Source: Apium graveolens
Lineage: Eukaryota > Streptophyta > Magnoliopsida > Apiales > Apiaceae
Length of the DNA: 64,000 bases
Direction of reading: 5' to 3'
Assembly: GCF_009905375.1 (NCBI RefSeq)
Contig: NW_027417117.1
Location: 1 to 64,000, forward strand
Shown: in pieces, positions 1-12,950 of the stretch
How positions within the stretch are numbered: position 1 is the stretch's first letter
Layout: every line of letters starts with the position of its first letter
Notes under the pieces: generated by a model
What the model saw: only the letters and a program-made list of their open reading frames with translations
What the model was told of the DNA's origin: nothing
The model's database searches: none
Made by a program: the position numbers and the translations under genes

Positions 1-371
1 TTTTTCATAAATTTATCCCTATGAATTAATGAAATTGCATTCGCGTTTATTTGGGGCGTCTGTAGTGAATCGGGGCTGAAACGACTGGAACTAGTTTCCG
101 AATATTCTCGTAGGCAGTAGAGTACACGGGTATGGGAGCAAAAATTGAGGTGGCCGTTTTGGTGGATCTCTTTCATATTTATCCCTATGGATTTTAATTG
201 CATTCACGTTTATTTGGGGTCGTCCTAAGTGAATCGGGGCTGAAACGAATGAACGGGTTTCCGTAATCTCGTGGCAGTATACACGAGGTATGGGAGAAAA
301 AATTGAGGCGGCCCTTTATGGATATCTTTTCATATTTATCCTATGGATTTATGAATTACATTCGCTTTTAT
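1..371 (+). repeat. HOR unit U0, partial (monomers m36-m37)
   Basis: The window opens inside the end of a HOR unit. After the tail of m35, an m36 copy is recognisable by ggtggc near 150 and a gtggatatc variant, and an m37 copy by the G-to-A change giving cacgtttatt near 206. Both contain many one-base deletions and insertions compared with 12630-12950, so the region looks poorly polished. Confidence 0.75.
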
Positions 372-3300
372 TTGGCGTCGTCCGTAAATGAATCGGGGCT
401 GAAACGAATGGAACTGGGTTTTCCGAATAATTCTGTAGGGAGTAGTAGTACACGAGGTATGGAGCAAAAATTGAGGCAGCCAATTTATGGATACTTCTAA
501 AAATTTATCCCTATGGATTTATGAAATTATATTCGCGTTTATTTGGGGTCGTCCGTAAGTGAATCGGCGGCTGAAACAATGGAACTGGGATTTCCGAATA
601 ATTCTCTAGGCGTAGTACACGAGGTATTGAGCAAAAAATTGAGCAACCCATTTTATGGATATCTTTTAATAATTTATCCCATGGATTTATAAATTGCATT
701 CGCGTTTATTTTGGGTCGTCCGTAATAAATCGGGTTGAAACGAATGCAACTAAGTTTCTGAATAATTCTCTAGGCAGTAGTACACAAGGTGTGCAGCAAA
801 AATTGAGGCGGCCCATTTTATGATATCTTTCATAATGTATCCCTATGGATTTTGAAATTGCATTTGCGTTTATTTGGGGTCGTCCGAAAGTGAATCGGGG
901 CTGAAACGAATGGAACTATTATCTGAATAATTCTCGTAGGCAGTAATACACGAGGTATGGTGCAAAAATGGAGGCGGCCATTTTATGTATATCTTTTCAT
1001 AATTTATCCTATGGATTTATGAAATTGCATTTGCGTTTATTTGGTGTCGTCCGTAAGTGAATCGGGGTGAAACGATGGAACTAGGTTTTCCGAATAATTC
1101 TTGTAGGCAGTAGTACATGAGGTATGGTGAAAAAATTGAGGAGGCCCGTTTATGGATATCTTTTCATAATTTATCCTATGGATTTTGAAATTGCATTCGC
1201 GTTTATTTGGGGACGTCCGTAATGAATCGGGCTGAAAGGAATGGGACTAGGTTTCCGAATAATTCTCGTAGGCAGTAGTACACGAGGTATGGAGCAAAAA
1301 TTGAGGCGGCCCGTTTTATGGATATTTTCAATAATTTATCCCTATGTATTTATGAAATTACATTAGCGTTTATTTTGGGGTCGTCCGTAATGAAATCGGG
1401 GCTGAAACGAATGGAACTGTGGGTTTCTGAATAACTCGTAGGCAGTATGTACACGAGATATGGAGCAAAAATTGAGGCGGCCCTTTTATGCATATCTTTT
1501 CATAATTTATCCCTATGGATTTATGAAGTTGCATTCGCGTTTATTTGGGGTCGTTTGTAAGTGAATCGGGGCTGAAACGAATGAAATAGGTTTCCGAATA
1601 ATTCTCGTGGGCAGTAGTACACGAGGTATGGAGCAAAAATTGAGGTGGCCCGTTTATGGATATCTTTTCATAATTTATCCTTATGGATTTATGAAATTGT
1701 TACGCGTTATTTGGGACGTCCGTAAGTGAATCGGGGCTGAAACGAATGGAACTAGGTTTCCGAATAATTCTCGTAGGCAGTAGTAGTACACGAGTTATGG
1801 AGCAAAAATTGAGGCGTGCCTTTTATGGATATATTTTCATAATTTATCCCTATGGATTTATGAAATTGCATTCGCGTTTATTTGGGTCGTCCGTAAGTGA
1901 ATCGGGGCTGAAACGAATGGAATTGGGTTTCCGAATAATTCTCTAGGTAGCACGAGGTATTGAGCAAAAATTGAGGCAACTCGTTTTGTGGATATCTTCA
2001 ATAATTTATCCCTATGGATTTATGAAATTGCATTCGCGTTTATTTGGGGTCGTCCGTAAGTGAATCGGGCTGAAACGAATGGAAGTGGGTTTCCGAATAA
2101 TTCTCGTAGGCAGTAGTACCAGGAGGTATGGAGCAAAAATGAGGCGGCCCATTTTATGGATATCTTTTCATAATTTATCCCTATGGATTTATGAAATTAC
2201 ATTTACATTTATTTGGGGTCGTCCGTAAATGAATCAGGGCTAAAACTGAATGGAACTGGGTTCCGAATAATTCTCGTAGGCAGTAGTAGTGCACGAGGTA
2301 TGGAGCAAAAATTGAGGCGGCCAGTTTTATGGATATCTTCTAATAATTTATCCCTATGTATTTATGATATTGCATTCTCGTTTATTTGGGGTCGTCCGTA
2401 AGTGAATCGGGGCTGAAACGAATGGAACTCTGGATTTTCTGAATAATTCTCTAGGCGTAGTACACCGAGGTATTGAGAAAAAATTGAGGCAACCCGTTTT
2501 ATGGATATCTTCTAATAATTTATCCCTATGGATTTATAAACTTGCATTCGCATTTATTTTGGGGTCGTCCATAAGTGAATCGGGGCTGAAACGAATGGAT
2601 CTCTGGGTTACCGAATAATTCTCGTAGGTAGTAGTACACGAGGTATGGAGCAAAAATTGAGGCGGCCCATTTTATTGATATCTTTTCATATTTATCCCTA
2701 TGGATTTATGAAATTGCGTTCGCATTATTTATTTGGGGACGTCCGTAAGTGAATCGGGGCTGAAACGAATGGAAACTGGGTTTCCCGAATAATTCTCGTA
2801 GGCTGTAGTACACGAGGTATGGAGCAAAAATTGAGGCGGCCCGATTTATGGGAGTATCTTTCATAATTTATCCTTATGGATTATGAAATTGCGTTCGCGT
2901 TTAGTTGGGGACGTCCGTAACTGAATCGGGGCTGAAATGAATGGAACTTGGATTTCCGAATAATTCTCGTAGGCTGTAGTACACGAGGTATGGAGCAAAA
3001 AATGAGGCGGCCCGATTTATGGATAAATTTTTATAATTTATCCCTATGGATTTATGAAAATGCGTTTCGCGTTTATTTGGGGACGTCCGTAAGTGAATCG
3101 GGGCTTGAAACGAATGGAACTAGGTTTCCGAATAATTCTCGTAGGCAGTAGAACATGAGGTATGGAGCAAAAATTGAGGCATCCCATTTATTGATATCTT
3201 TTCATAATTTATCCCTATGGATTTATGAAATTGCTTTCGCGTTTATTTGGGGACGTCCGTAAGTGAATCGGGGCCGAAACGAATGGAACTGGGTTTCCGA

Positions 3301-3600
3301 ATAATTCTCGTAGGCTGTAGTACACGAGGTATGGAGCAAAAATTAAGGTGTCCCAATTTATCGATATATTTTCATAATTTATCCCTATGGATTTATGAAT
3401 TGCATTCGCGTTTATTTGGGGACGTCCGTATGTGAATCAGGGCTGAAACGAATGGAACTAGGTTTCCGAATAATTCTCGTAGGGAGTAGTACACAAGGTA
3501 TGGTACAAAAATTGAGGCAGCCCGTTTTATGGATATCTTTTCATAATTTATCCTATGGATTTATGAAATTGCATTACGCGTTTATTTGTGGTCGTCCGTA
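1..3600. other. Indel-rich zone 1 (probable low-quality consensus)
   Basis: Compared with the same monomers in U2, nearly every monomer here has one or more one-base losses or gains, for example ggggcgtctgtagtg at ~55, aggtttccgtaatctcgtgg at ~260 and tttcccgaat at ~2780. The effect fades after ~3600, and from there to ~24.4 kb the sequence is nearly indel-free. Confidence 0.75.
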
Positions 3601-6600
3601 AGTGAATCGGGGCTGAAACGAATGGAACTAGGTTTCCGAATAATTCTCGTAGGCAGTAGTATATGAGGTATGGTGAAAAATTTGAGGCGGCCCATTTTAT
3701 GGATATTTCTTCATAATTTATCCCTATAAATTATTGAAATTGCATTCGCGTTTATTTGGGGACGTCCGGAAGTGAATCGGGGCTGAAACGAATGGAACTA
3801 GGTTTCCGAATAATTCTCGTAGGCAGTAGTAGTACACGAGGTATGGAGCAAAAATTGAGGCAGCCTATTTTATCGATATCTTCTAAAAATTTATCCCTAT
3901 GGATTTATGAAATTATATTCGCGTTTATTTGGGGTCGTCCGTAAGTGAATCGGGGCTGAAATGAATGGAACTGGATTTCCGAATAATTCTCTAGGCATAG
4001 TACACGAGGTATTGAGCAAAAATTGAAGCAACCCATTTTATGGATTTCTTCTAATAATTTATCCCTATGGATTTATAAAATTGCATTCCCGTTTATTTGG
4101 GGTCGTCCGTAAGTAAATCAGGGTTGAAACGAATGGAAATAAGTTTCCGAATAATTCTCGTAGGCAGTAGTACACAAGGTGTGCAGCAAAAATTGAGGCG
4201 GCCCGTTTTATTGATATCTTTCATAATTTATCCCTATGGATTTATGGAATTGCATTTGCGTTTATTTGGGGTCGTCCGAAAGTGAATCGGGGCTGAAACG
4301 AATGGAACTATGTATCCGAATAATTCTCGTAGGCAGTAATACACGAGGTATGGTGCAAAACTGGAGGCGGCCCATTTTATGGATATCTTTTCATAATTTA
4401 TCGTATGGATTTATGAAATTGCATTCGCGTTTATTTGGGGTCGTCCGTAAGTGAATCGGGGTTGAAAACGAATGGAACTAGGTTTCCGAATAATTCTTGT
4501 AGGCAGTAGTACATGAGGTATGGTGAAAAAATTGAGGAGGCCCATTTTATGGATATCTTTTCATAATTTATCCCTATGGATTTATGAAATTCCATTCGCA
4601 TTTATTTGGGGACGTCCGTAAGTGAATCGGGGCTGAAACGAATGGGACTAGGTTTCCGAATAATTCTCGTAGGCAATAGTACACGAGGTATGGAGCAAAA
4701 ATTGAGGCGGCACGTTTTATGGATATCTTTTCATAATTTATCCCTATGGATTTATGAAATTGCATTCGCGTTTATTTGGGGTCATCCGTAAGTGAATCGG
4801 GGCTGAAACGAATGAAACTAGGTTTCCGAATAATTCTCGTAGGCAGTTGTACACGAGGTATGTAGCAAAAATTGAGGCGGCCCATTTTATGGATATATTT
4901 TCATAATTTATCCCTATGTATTTATGAAATTACATTAGCGTTTATTTGGGGTCGTCCGTAAATGAATCGGGGCTGAAACGAATGGAACTAGGTTTCCGAA
5001 TAATTCTCGTAGGGAGTAGTAGTACACGAGATATGGAGCAAAAATTGAGGCGGCCAGTTTTATAGATATCTTCTAATAATTTATCCCAATGGATTTATGA
5101 AATTGCATTCGCGTTTATTTGGGGTTGTCCGTAAGTGAATCGGGGCTGAAATGAATGGAATTCGGTTTCCGAATAATTCTCTAGGCGTAGACACGAGGTA
5201 TTCAGCAAAAATTGAGGCAACTCGTTTTGTGGATATCTTCTAATAATTTATCCCTATGGATTTATGAAATTGCATTCGCGTTTATTTGGGGTCGTCCGTA
5301 AGTGAATCGGGGCTGAAACGAATGGAAGTGGGTTTCCGAATAATTCTCGTAGGCAGTAGTACATGAGGTATGGAGCAAAAATTGAGGCAGCCCGTTTTAT
5401 GGATATCTTTTCGTAATTTATCCCTATGGATTTATGAAATTACATTTACATTTATTTGGGGTCATCCGTAAATGAATCAGGGCTAAAACGAATGGAACTG
5501 GGTTTCCGAATAATTCTCGTAGGCAGTAGTAGTGCACGAGGTATGGAGCAAAAATTGAGGCGGCCAGTTTTATGGATATCTTCTAATAATTTATCCCTAT
5601 GGATTTATGAAATTTTATTCGCGTTTATTTGGGATCGTCCGTAAGTGAATCGGGGCTGAAACGAATGAAACTTGGTTTCCGAATAATTCTCGTAGGCAGT
5701 AGAACACGAGGTATGGAGCAAAAATTGAGGCATCCCGTTTTATTGATATCTTTTCATAATTTATCCCTATGGATTTATGCAATTGCTTTCGCATTTATTT
5801 GGGGACGTCCGTAAGTGAATCGGGGCTGAAACTAATGGAACTGGGTTTCCCAATAATTCTCGTAGGTTGTAGTACACGAGGTATGGAGCAAAAATTGAGG
5901 TGTCCCGATTTATGGATATATTTTCATAATTTATCCCTATTGATTTATGAAATTACATTCGCGTTTATTTGGGGACGTTCATATGTGAATCAGGGCTGAA
6001 ACGAATGGAACTAGGTTTCCGAATAATTCTCGTAGGGAGTAGTACACAAGGTATGGTACAAAAATTGAGGCAGCCCATTTTATGGATATCTTTTCATAAT
6101 TTATCCTATGGATTTATGAAATTGCATTCGCGTTTATTTGGGATCGTCCGTAAGTGAATCGGGGCTGAAACGAATGGAACTAGGTTTCCGAATAATTCTC
6201 GTAGGCAGTAATATACGAGGTATGGTGAAAAAATTGAGGTGGCCCATTTTATAGATATTTTTCATAATTTATCCCTATGAATTAATGAAATTGCATTCGC
6301 GTTTATTTGGGGACGTCCGTAAGTGAATCGGGGCTGAAACGAATGGAACTAGGTTTCCGAATAATTCTCGTAGGCAGTAGTAGTACACGAGGTATGGAGC
6401 AAAAATTGAGGTGGCTCATTTTGTGGATATCTTTTCATAATTTATCCCTATGGATTTATTAAATTGCATTCACGTTTATTTGGGGTCGTCCGTAAGTGAA
6501 TCGGGGCTGAAACGAATGAAACTGGGTTTCCGAATAATTCTCGTGGGCAGTAGTACACGAGGTATGGAGAAAAAATTGAGGCGGCCCATTTTATGGATAT

Positions 6601-6649
6601 CTTTTCATAATTTATCCCTATGGATTTATGAAATTACATTCGCTTTTAT
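372..6649 (+). repeat. HOR unit U1 (37-mer)
   Basis: It runs from m1 (ggcgtcgtccgtaaatg at ~375) to the next m1 at 6650. Order and type of monomers match U2 throughout. The first ~3.2 kb is full of single-base indels while the second half is clean. In the second half it shares private variants with U2 (gcattcccg at ~4084, ggcggcacg at ~4707) that are absent from U3 and U4. Confidence 0.9.
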
Positions 6650-9600
6650 TTGGCGTCGTCCGTAAATGAATCGGGGCTGAAACGAATGGAACTGGGTTTC
6701 CGAATAATTCTCGTAGGGAGTAGTAGTACACGAGGTATGGAGCAAAAATTGAGGCTGCCAATTTTATGGATATCTTCTAAAAATTTATCCCTATGGATTT
6801 ATGAAATTATATTCGCGTTTATTTGGGGTCGTCCGTAAGTGAATCAGGGCTGAAACAAATGGAACTGGATTTCCGAATAATTCTCTAGGCGTAGTACACG
6901 AGGTATTGAGCAAAAATTGAAGCAACCCATTTTATGGATATCTTTTAATAATTTATCCCAATGGATTTATAAAATTGCATTCGCATTTATTTTGGGTCGT
7001 CCGTAAGTAAATCAGGGTTGAAACGAATGCAACTAAGTTTCTGAAATAATTCTCCTAGGCAGTAGTACACAAGGTGTGCAGCAAAAATTGAGGCGGCCCA
7101 TTTTATTGATATCTTTTCATAATGTATCCCTATGGATTTTTGAAATTGCATTTGCGTTTATTTGGGGTCGTCCGAAAGTGAATCGGGGCTGAAACGAATG
7201 GAACTATGTATCTGAATAATTCTCGTAGGCAGTAATACACGAGGTATGGTGCAAAAATGGAGGCGGCCCATTTTATGTATATCTTTTCATAATTTATCCT
7301 ATGGATTTATGAAATTGCATTTGCGTTTATTTGGTGTCGTCCGTAAGTGAATCGGGGTTGAAACGAATGGAACTAGGTTTCCTGAATAATTCTTGTAGGC
7401 AGTAGTACATGAGGTATGGTGAAAAAATTGAGGAGGCCCGTTTTATGGATATCTTTTCATAATTTATCCCTATGGATTTTTGAAATTGCATTCGCGTTTA
7501 TTTGGGGACGTCCGTAAGTGAATGTGGGCTGAAAGGAATGGGACTAGGTTTCCGAATAATTCTCGTAGGCAGTAGAACACGAGGTATGGAGCAAAAATTG
7601 AGGCTGGCCCGTTTTATGGATATATTTTCATAATTTATCCCTATGTATTTATGAAATTACATTAGCGTTTATTTGGGGTCGTCCGTAATTGAAATCGGGG
7701 CTGAAACGAATGGAATTGGGTTTCTGAACAACTCTCGTAGGCAGTAGTAGTACACGAGATATGGAGCAAAAATTGAGGCGGCCCATTTTATGCATATCTT
7801 TTCATAATTTATCCCTATGGATTTATGAAGTTGCATTCGCGTTTATTTGGGGTCGTTCGTAAGTGAATCGGGGCTGAAACGAATGAAACTAGGTTTCCGA
7901 ATAATTCTCGTGGGCAGTAGTACACGAGGTATGGAGCAAAAATTGAGGTGGCCCGTTTTATGGATATCTTTTCATAATTTATCCTTATGGATTTATGAAA
8001 TTGTGTTCGCGTTTATTTGGGACGTCCGTAAGTGAATCGGGGCTGAAACGAATGGAACTAGGTTTCCGAATAATTCTCGTAGGCAGTAGTAGTACACGAG
8101 TTATGGAGCAAAAATTGAGGCGTGCCGATTTTATGGATATATTTTCATAATTTATCCCTATGGATTTATGAAATTGCATTCGCGTTTATTTGGGGTTGTC
8201 CGTAAGTGAATCGGGGCTGAAACGAATGGAATTGGGTTTCCGAATAATTCTCTAGGCGTAGACACGAGGTATTGAGCAAAAATTGAGGCAACTCGTTTTG
8301 TGGATATCTTCTAATAATTTATCCCTATGGATTTATGAAATTGCATTCGCGTTTATTTGGGGTCGTCCGTAAGTGAATCGGGGCTGAAACGAATGGAAGT
8401 GGGTTTCCGAATAATTCTCGTAGGCAGTAGTACATGAGGTATGGAGCAAAAATTGAGGCGGCCCATTTTATGGATATCTTTTCATAATTTATCCCTATGG
8501 ATTTATGAAATTACATTTACATTTATTTGGGGTCGTCCGTAAATGAATCAGGGCTAAAACGAATGGAACTGGGTTTCCGAATAATTCTCGTAGGCAGTAG
8601 TAGTGCACGAGGTATGGAGCAAAAATTGAGGCGGCCAGTTTTATGGATATCTTCTAATAATTTATCCCTATGTATTTATGATATTGCATTCTCGTTTATT
8701 TGGGGTCGTCCGTAAGTGAATCGGGGCTGAAACGAATGGAACTGGATTTTCGAATAATTCTCTAGGCGTAGTACACGAGGTATTGAGAAAAAATTGAGGC
8801 AACCCGTTTTATGGATATCTTCTAATAATTTATCCCTATGGATTTATAAAATTGCATTCGCATTTATTTGGGGTCGTCCATAAGTGAATCGGGGCTGAAA
8901 CGAATGGATCTGGGTTACCGAATAATTCTCGTAGGTAGTAGTACACGAGGTATGGAGCAAAAATTGAGGCGGCCCATTTTATTGATATCTTTTCATAATT
9001 TATCCCTATGGATTTATGAAATTGCGTTCGCATTTATTTGGGGACGTCCGTAAGTGAATCGGGGCTGAAACGAATGGAACTGGGTTTCCGAATAATTCTC
9101 GTAGGCTGTAGTACACGAGGTATGGAGCAAAAATTGAGGCGGCCCGATTTATGGATATCTTTTCATAATTTATCCTTATGGATTTATGAAATTGCGTTCG
9201 CGTTTAGTTGGGGACGTCCGTAACTGAATCGGGGCTGAAATGAATGGAACTGGATTTCCGAATAATTCTCGTAGGCTGTAGTACACGAGGTATGGAGCAA
9301 AAATTGAGGCGGCCCGATTTATGGATAAATTTTTATAATTTATCCCTATGGATTTATGAAAATGCGTTCGCGTTTATTTGGGGACGTCCGTAAGTGAATC
9401 GGGGCTGAAACGAATGGAACTAGGTTTCCGAATAATTCTCGTAGGCAGTAGAACATGAGGTATGGAGCAAAAATTGAGGCATCCCATTTTATTGATATCT
9501 TTTCATAATTTATCCCTATGGATTTATGAAATTGCTTTCGCGTTTATTTGGGGACGTCCGTAAGTGAATCGGGGCCGAAACGAATGGAACTGGGTTTCCG

Positions 9601-10055
9601 AATAATTCTCGTAGGCTGTAGTACACGAGGTATGGAGCAAAAATTAAGGTGTCCCAATTTATCGATATATTTTCATAATTTATCCCTATGGATTTATGAA
9701 TTGCATTCGCGTTTATTTGGGGACGTCCGTATGTGAATCAGGGCTGAAACGAATGGAACTAGGTTTCCGAATAATTCTCGTAGGGAGTAGTACACAAGGT
9801 ATGGTACAAAAATTGAGGCAGCCCGTTTTATGGATATCTTTTCATAATTTATCCTATGGATTTATGAAATTGCATTCGCGTTTATTTGTGGTCGTCCGTA
9901 AGTGAATCGGGGCTGAAACGAATGGAACTAGGTTTCCGAATAATTCTCGTAGGCAGTAGTATATGAGGTATGGTGAAAAATTTGAGGCGGCCCATTTTAT
10001 GGATATTTCTTCATAATTTATCCCTATAAATTATTGAAATTGCATTCGCGTTTAT
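6650..10055 (+). repeat. Sub-block A of the HOR (m1-m20)
   Basis: The first 20 monomers of the unit. They share an ordered set of marks with sub-block B. m1-m5 correspond to m21-m25: an agtagtagtac monomer, then ctctaggc, then a gggttg/gtgtgcag monomer, then tatgtat, then ttcttg with gtgaaaaa. m6 looks like m26 fused to the end of m27, because both m6 and m27 lead into tgtatttatgaaattacatt. m7 resembles m28, m10 resembles m29, m11 and m12 resemble m30 and m31, and m17-m20 resemble m32-m35. m13-m16 have no clear partner in B. Confidence 0.7.
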
Positions 10056-12950
10056 TTGGGGACGTCCGGAAGTGAATCGGGGCTGAAACGAATGGAACTA
10101 GGTTTCCGAATAATTCTCGTAGGCAGTAGTAGTACACGAGGTATGGAGCAAAAATTGAGGCAGCCTATTTTATCGATATCTTCTAAAAATTTATCCCTAT
10201 GGATTTATGAAATTATATTCGCGTTTATTTGGGGTCGTCCGTAAGTGAATCGGGGCTGAAATGAATGGAACTGGATTTCCGAATAATTCTCTAGGCATAG
10301 TACACGAGGTATTGAGCAAAAATTGAAGCAACCCATTTTATGGATTTCTTCTAATAATTTATCCCTATGGATTTATAAAATTGCATTCCCGTTTATTTGG
10401 TGTCGTCCGTAAGTAAATCAGGGTTGAAACGAATGGAAATAAGTTTCCGAATAATTCTCGTAGGCAGTAGTACACAAGGTGTGCAGCAAAAATTGAGGCG
10501 GCCCGTTTTATTGATATCTTTTCATAATTTATCCCTATGGATTTATGGAATTGCATTTGCGTTTATTTGGGGTCGTCCGAAAGTGAATCGGGGCTGAAAC
10601 GAATGGAACTATGTATCCGAATAATTCTCGTAGGCAGTAATACACGAGGTATGGTGCAAAACTGGAGGCGGCCCATTTTATGGATATCTTTTCATAATTT
10701 ATCGTATGGATTTATGAAATTGCATTCGCGTTTATTTGGGGTCGTCCGTAAGTGAATCGGGGTTGAAAACGAATGGAACTAGGTTTCCGAATAATTCTTG
10801 TAGGCAGTAGTACATGAGGTATGGTGAAAAAATTGAGGAGGCCCATTTTATGGATATCTTTTCATAATTTATCCCTATGGATTTATGAAATTCCATTCGC
10901 ATTTATTTGGGGACGTCCGTAAGTGAATCGGGGCTGAAACGAATGGGACTAGGTTTCCGAATAATTCTCGTAGGCAATAGTACACGAGGTATGGAGCAAA
11001 AATTGAGGCGGCACGTTTTATGGATATCTTTTCATAATTTATCCCTATGGATTTATGAAATTGCATTCGCGTTTATTTGGGGTCATCCGTAAGTGAATCG
11101 GGGCTGAAACGAATGAAACTAGGTTTCCGAATAATTCTCGTAGGCAGTTGTACACGAGGTATGTAGCAAAAATTGAGGCGGCCCATTTTATGGATATATT
11201 TTCATAATTTATCCCTATGTATTTATGAAATTACATTAGCGTTTATTTGGGGTCGTCCGTAAATGAATCGGGGCTGAAACGAATGGAACTAGGGTTTCCG
11301 AATAATTCTCGTAGGGAGTAGTAGTACACGAGATATGGAGCAAAAATTGAGGCGGCCAGTTTTATAGATATCTTCTAATAATTTATCCCAATGGATTTAT
11401 GAAATTGCATTCGCGTTTATTTGGGGTTGTCCGTAAGTGAATCGGGGCTGAAATGAATGGAATTCGGTTTCCGAATAATTCTCTAGGCGTAGACACGAGG
11501 TATTCAGCAAAAATTGAGGCAACTCGTTTTGTGGATATCTTCTAATAATTTATCCCTATGGATTTATGAAATTGCATTCGCGTTTATTTGGGGTCGTCCG
11601 TAAGTGAATCGGGGCTGAAACGAATGGAAGTGGGTTTCCGAATAATTCTCGTAGGCAGTAGTACATGAGGTATGGAGCAAAAATTGAGGCAGCCCGTTTT
11701 ATGGATATCTTTTCGTAATTTATCCCTATGGATTTATGAAATTACATTTACATTTATTTGGGGTCATCCGTAAATGAATCAGGGCTAAAACGAATGGAAC
11801 TGGGTTTCCGAATAATTCTCGTAGGCAGTAGTAGTGCACGAGGTATGGAGCAAAAATTGAGGCGGCCAGTTTTATGGATATCTTCTAATAATTTATCCCT
11901 ATGGATTTATGAAATTTCATTCGCGTTTATTTGGGATCGTCCGTAAGTGAATCGGGGCTGAAACGAATGAAACTGGTTTCCGAATAATTCTCGTAGGCAG
12001 TAGAACACGAGGTATGGAGCAAAAATTGAGGCATCCCGTTTTATTGATATCTTTTCATAATTTATCCCTATGGATTTATGCAATTGCTTTCGCATTTATT
12101 TGGGGACGTCCGTAAGTGAATCGGGGCTGAAACTAATGGAACTGGGTTTCCCAATAATTCTCGTAGGTTGTAGTACACGAGGTATGGAGCAAAAATTGAG
12201 GTGTCCCGATTTATGGATATATTTTCATAATTTATCCCTATGGATTTATGAAATTACATTCGCGTTTATTTGGGGACGTTCATATGTGAATCAGGGCTGA
12301 AACGAATGGAACTAGGTTTCCGAATAATTCTCGTAGGGAGTAGTACACAAGGTATGGTACAAAAATTGAGGCAGCCCATTTTATGGATATCTTTTCATAA
12401 TTTATCCTATGGATTTATGAAATTGCATTCGCGTTTATTTGGGATCGTCCGTAAGTGAATCGGGGCTGAAACGAATGGAACTAGGTTTCCGAATAATTCT
12501 CGTAGGCAGTAATATACGAGGTATGGTGAAAAAATTGAGGTGGCCCATTTTATAGATATTTTTCATAATTTATCCCTATGAATTAATGAAATTGCATTCG
12601 CGTTTATTTGGGGACGTCCGTAAGTGAATCGGGGCTGAAACGAATGGAACTAGGTTTCCGAATAATTCTCGTAGGCAGTAGTAGTACACGAGGTATGGAG
12701 CAAAAATTGAGGTGGCTCATTTTGTGGATATCTTTTCATAATTTATCCCTATGGATTTATTAAATTGCATTCACGTTTATTTGGGGTCGTCCGTAAGTGA
12801 ATCGGGGCTGAAACGAATGAAACTGGGTTTCCGAATAATTCTCGTGGGCAGTAGTACACGAGGTATGGAGAAAAAATTGAGGCGGCCCATTTTATGGATA
12901 TCTTTTCATAATTTATCCCTATGGATTTATGAAATTACATTCGCTTTTAT
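10056..12950 (+). repeat. Sub-block B of the HOR (m21-m37)
   Basis: The last 17 monomers of the unit, paralogous to sub-block A in nearly the same order. It lacks partners for m13-m16, and m27 is extra relative to A. m36 has the agtagtagtac mark like m21 and m1, and m37 shares gtgggcag with m8. This supports an ancestral shorter HOR of about 16-20 monomers that duplicated and then diverged. Confidence 0.65.

Larger units (their letters stand above)
6650..12950 (+). repeat. HOR unit U2 (37-mer, reference copy)
   Basis: The cleanest reference copy, 6301 bp and 37 monomers. Approximate position and mark of each monomer (positions near the variable cgtccgt): m1 6661; m2 6838 ctctaggcgtag; m3 7005 aatgcaac; m4 7175 tatgtatctg; m5 7345 ttcttg; m6 7510 gggactagg; m7 7685 aattgaaatc; m8 7857 gtgggcag; m9 8030 cacgagtt; m10 8205 gtagacac; m11 8370 gaagtggg; m12 8540 agtagtgc; m13 8715; m14 8880 gttacc; m15 9050 ggctgtag; m16 9220 aactgaatc; m17 9390 agaacatg; m18 9560 gggccg; m19 9730 gtatgtgaatc; m20 9900 gtatatgagg; m21 10070 ccggaag; m22 10245; m23 10410 gtgtgcag; m24 10580 tatgtatccg; m25 10750 ggttgaaaacg; m26 10920 caatag; m27 11090 cagttg; m28 11265 gagatatgg; m29 11440 aattcgg; m30 11605 gaagtggg; m31 11775 agtagtgc; m32 11950 agaacacg; m33 12120 aactaatgg; m34 12290 ttcatatg; m35 12460 taatatacg; m36 12630 ggtggctc; m37 12800 gagaaaaaa. 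Confidence 0.95.

Noticed and set aside
6650..12950. CENP-B box in the monomer
   Set aside because: gaatggaactggg has a loose resemblance to the box core, but the TTCG and CGGG parts and the spacing do not fit, and plants are not known to use CENP-B this way.
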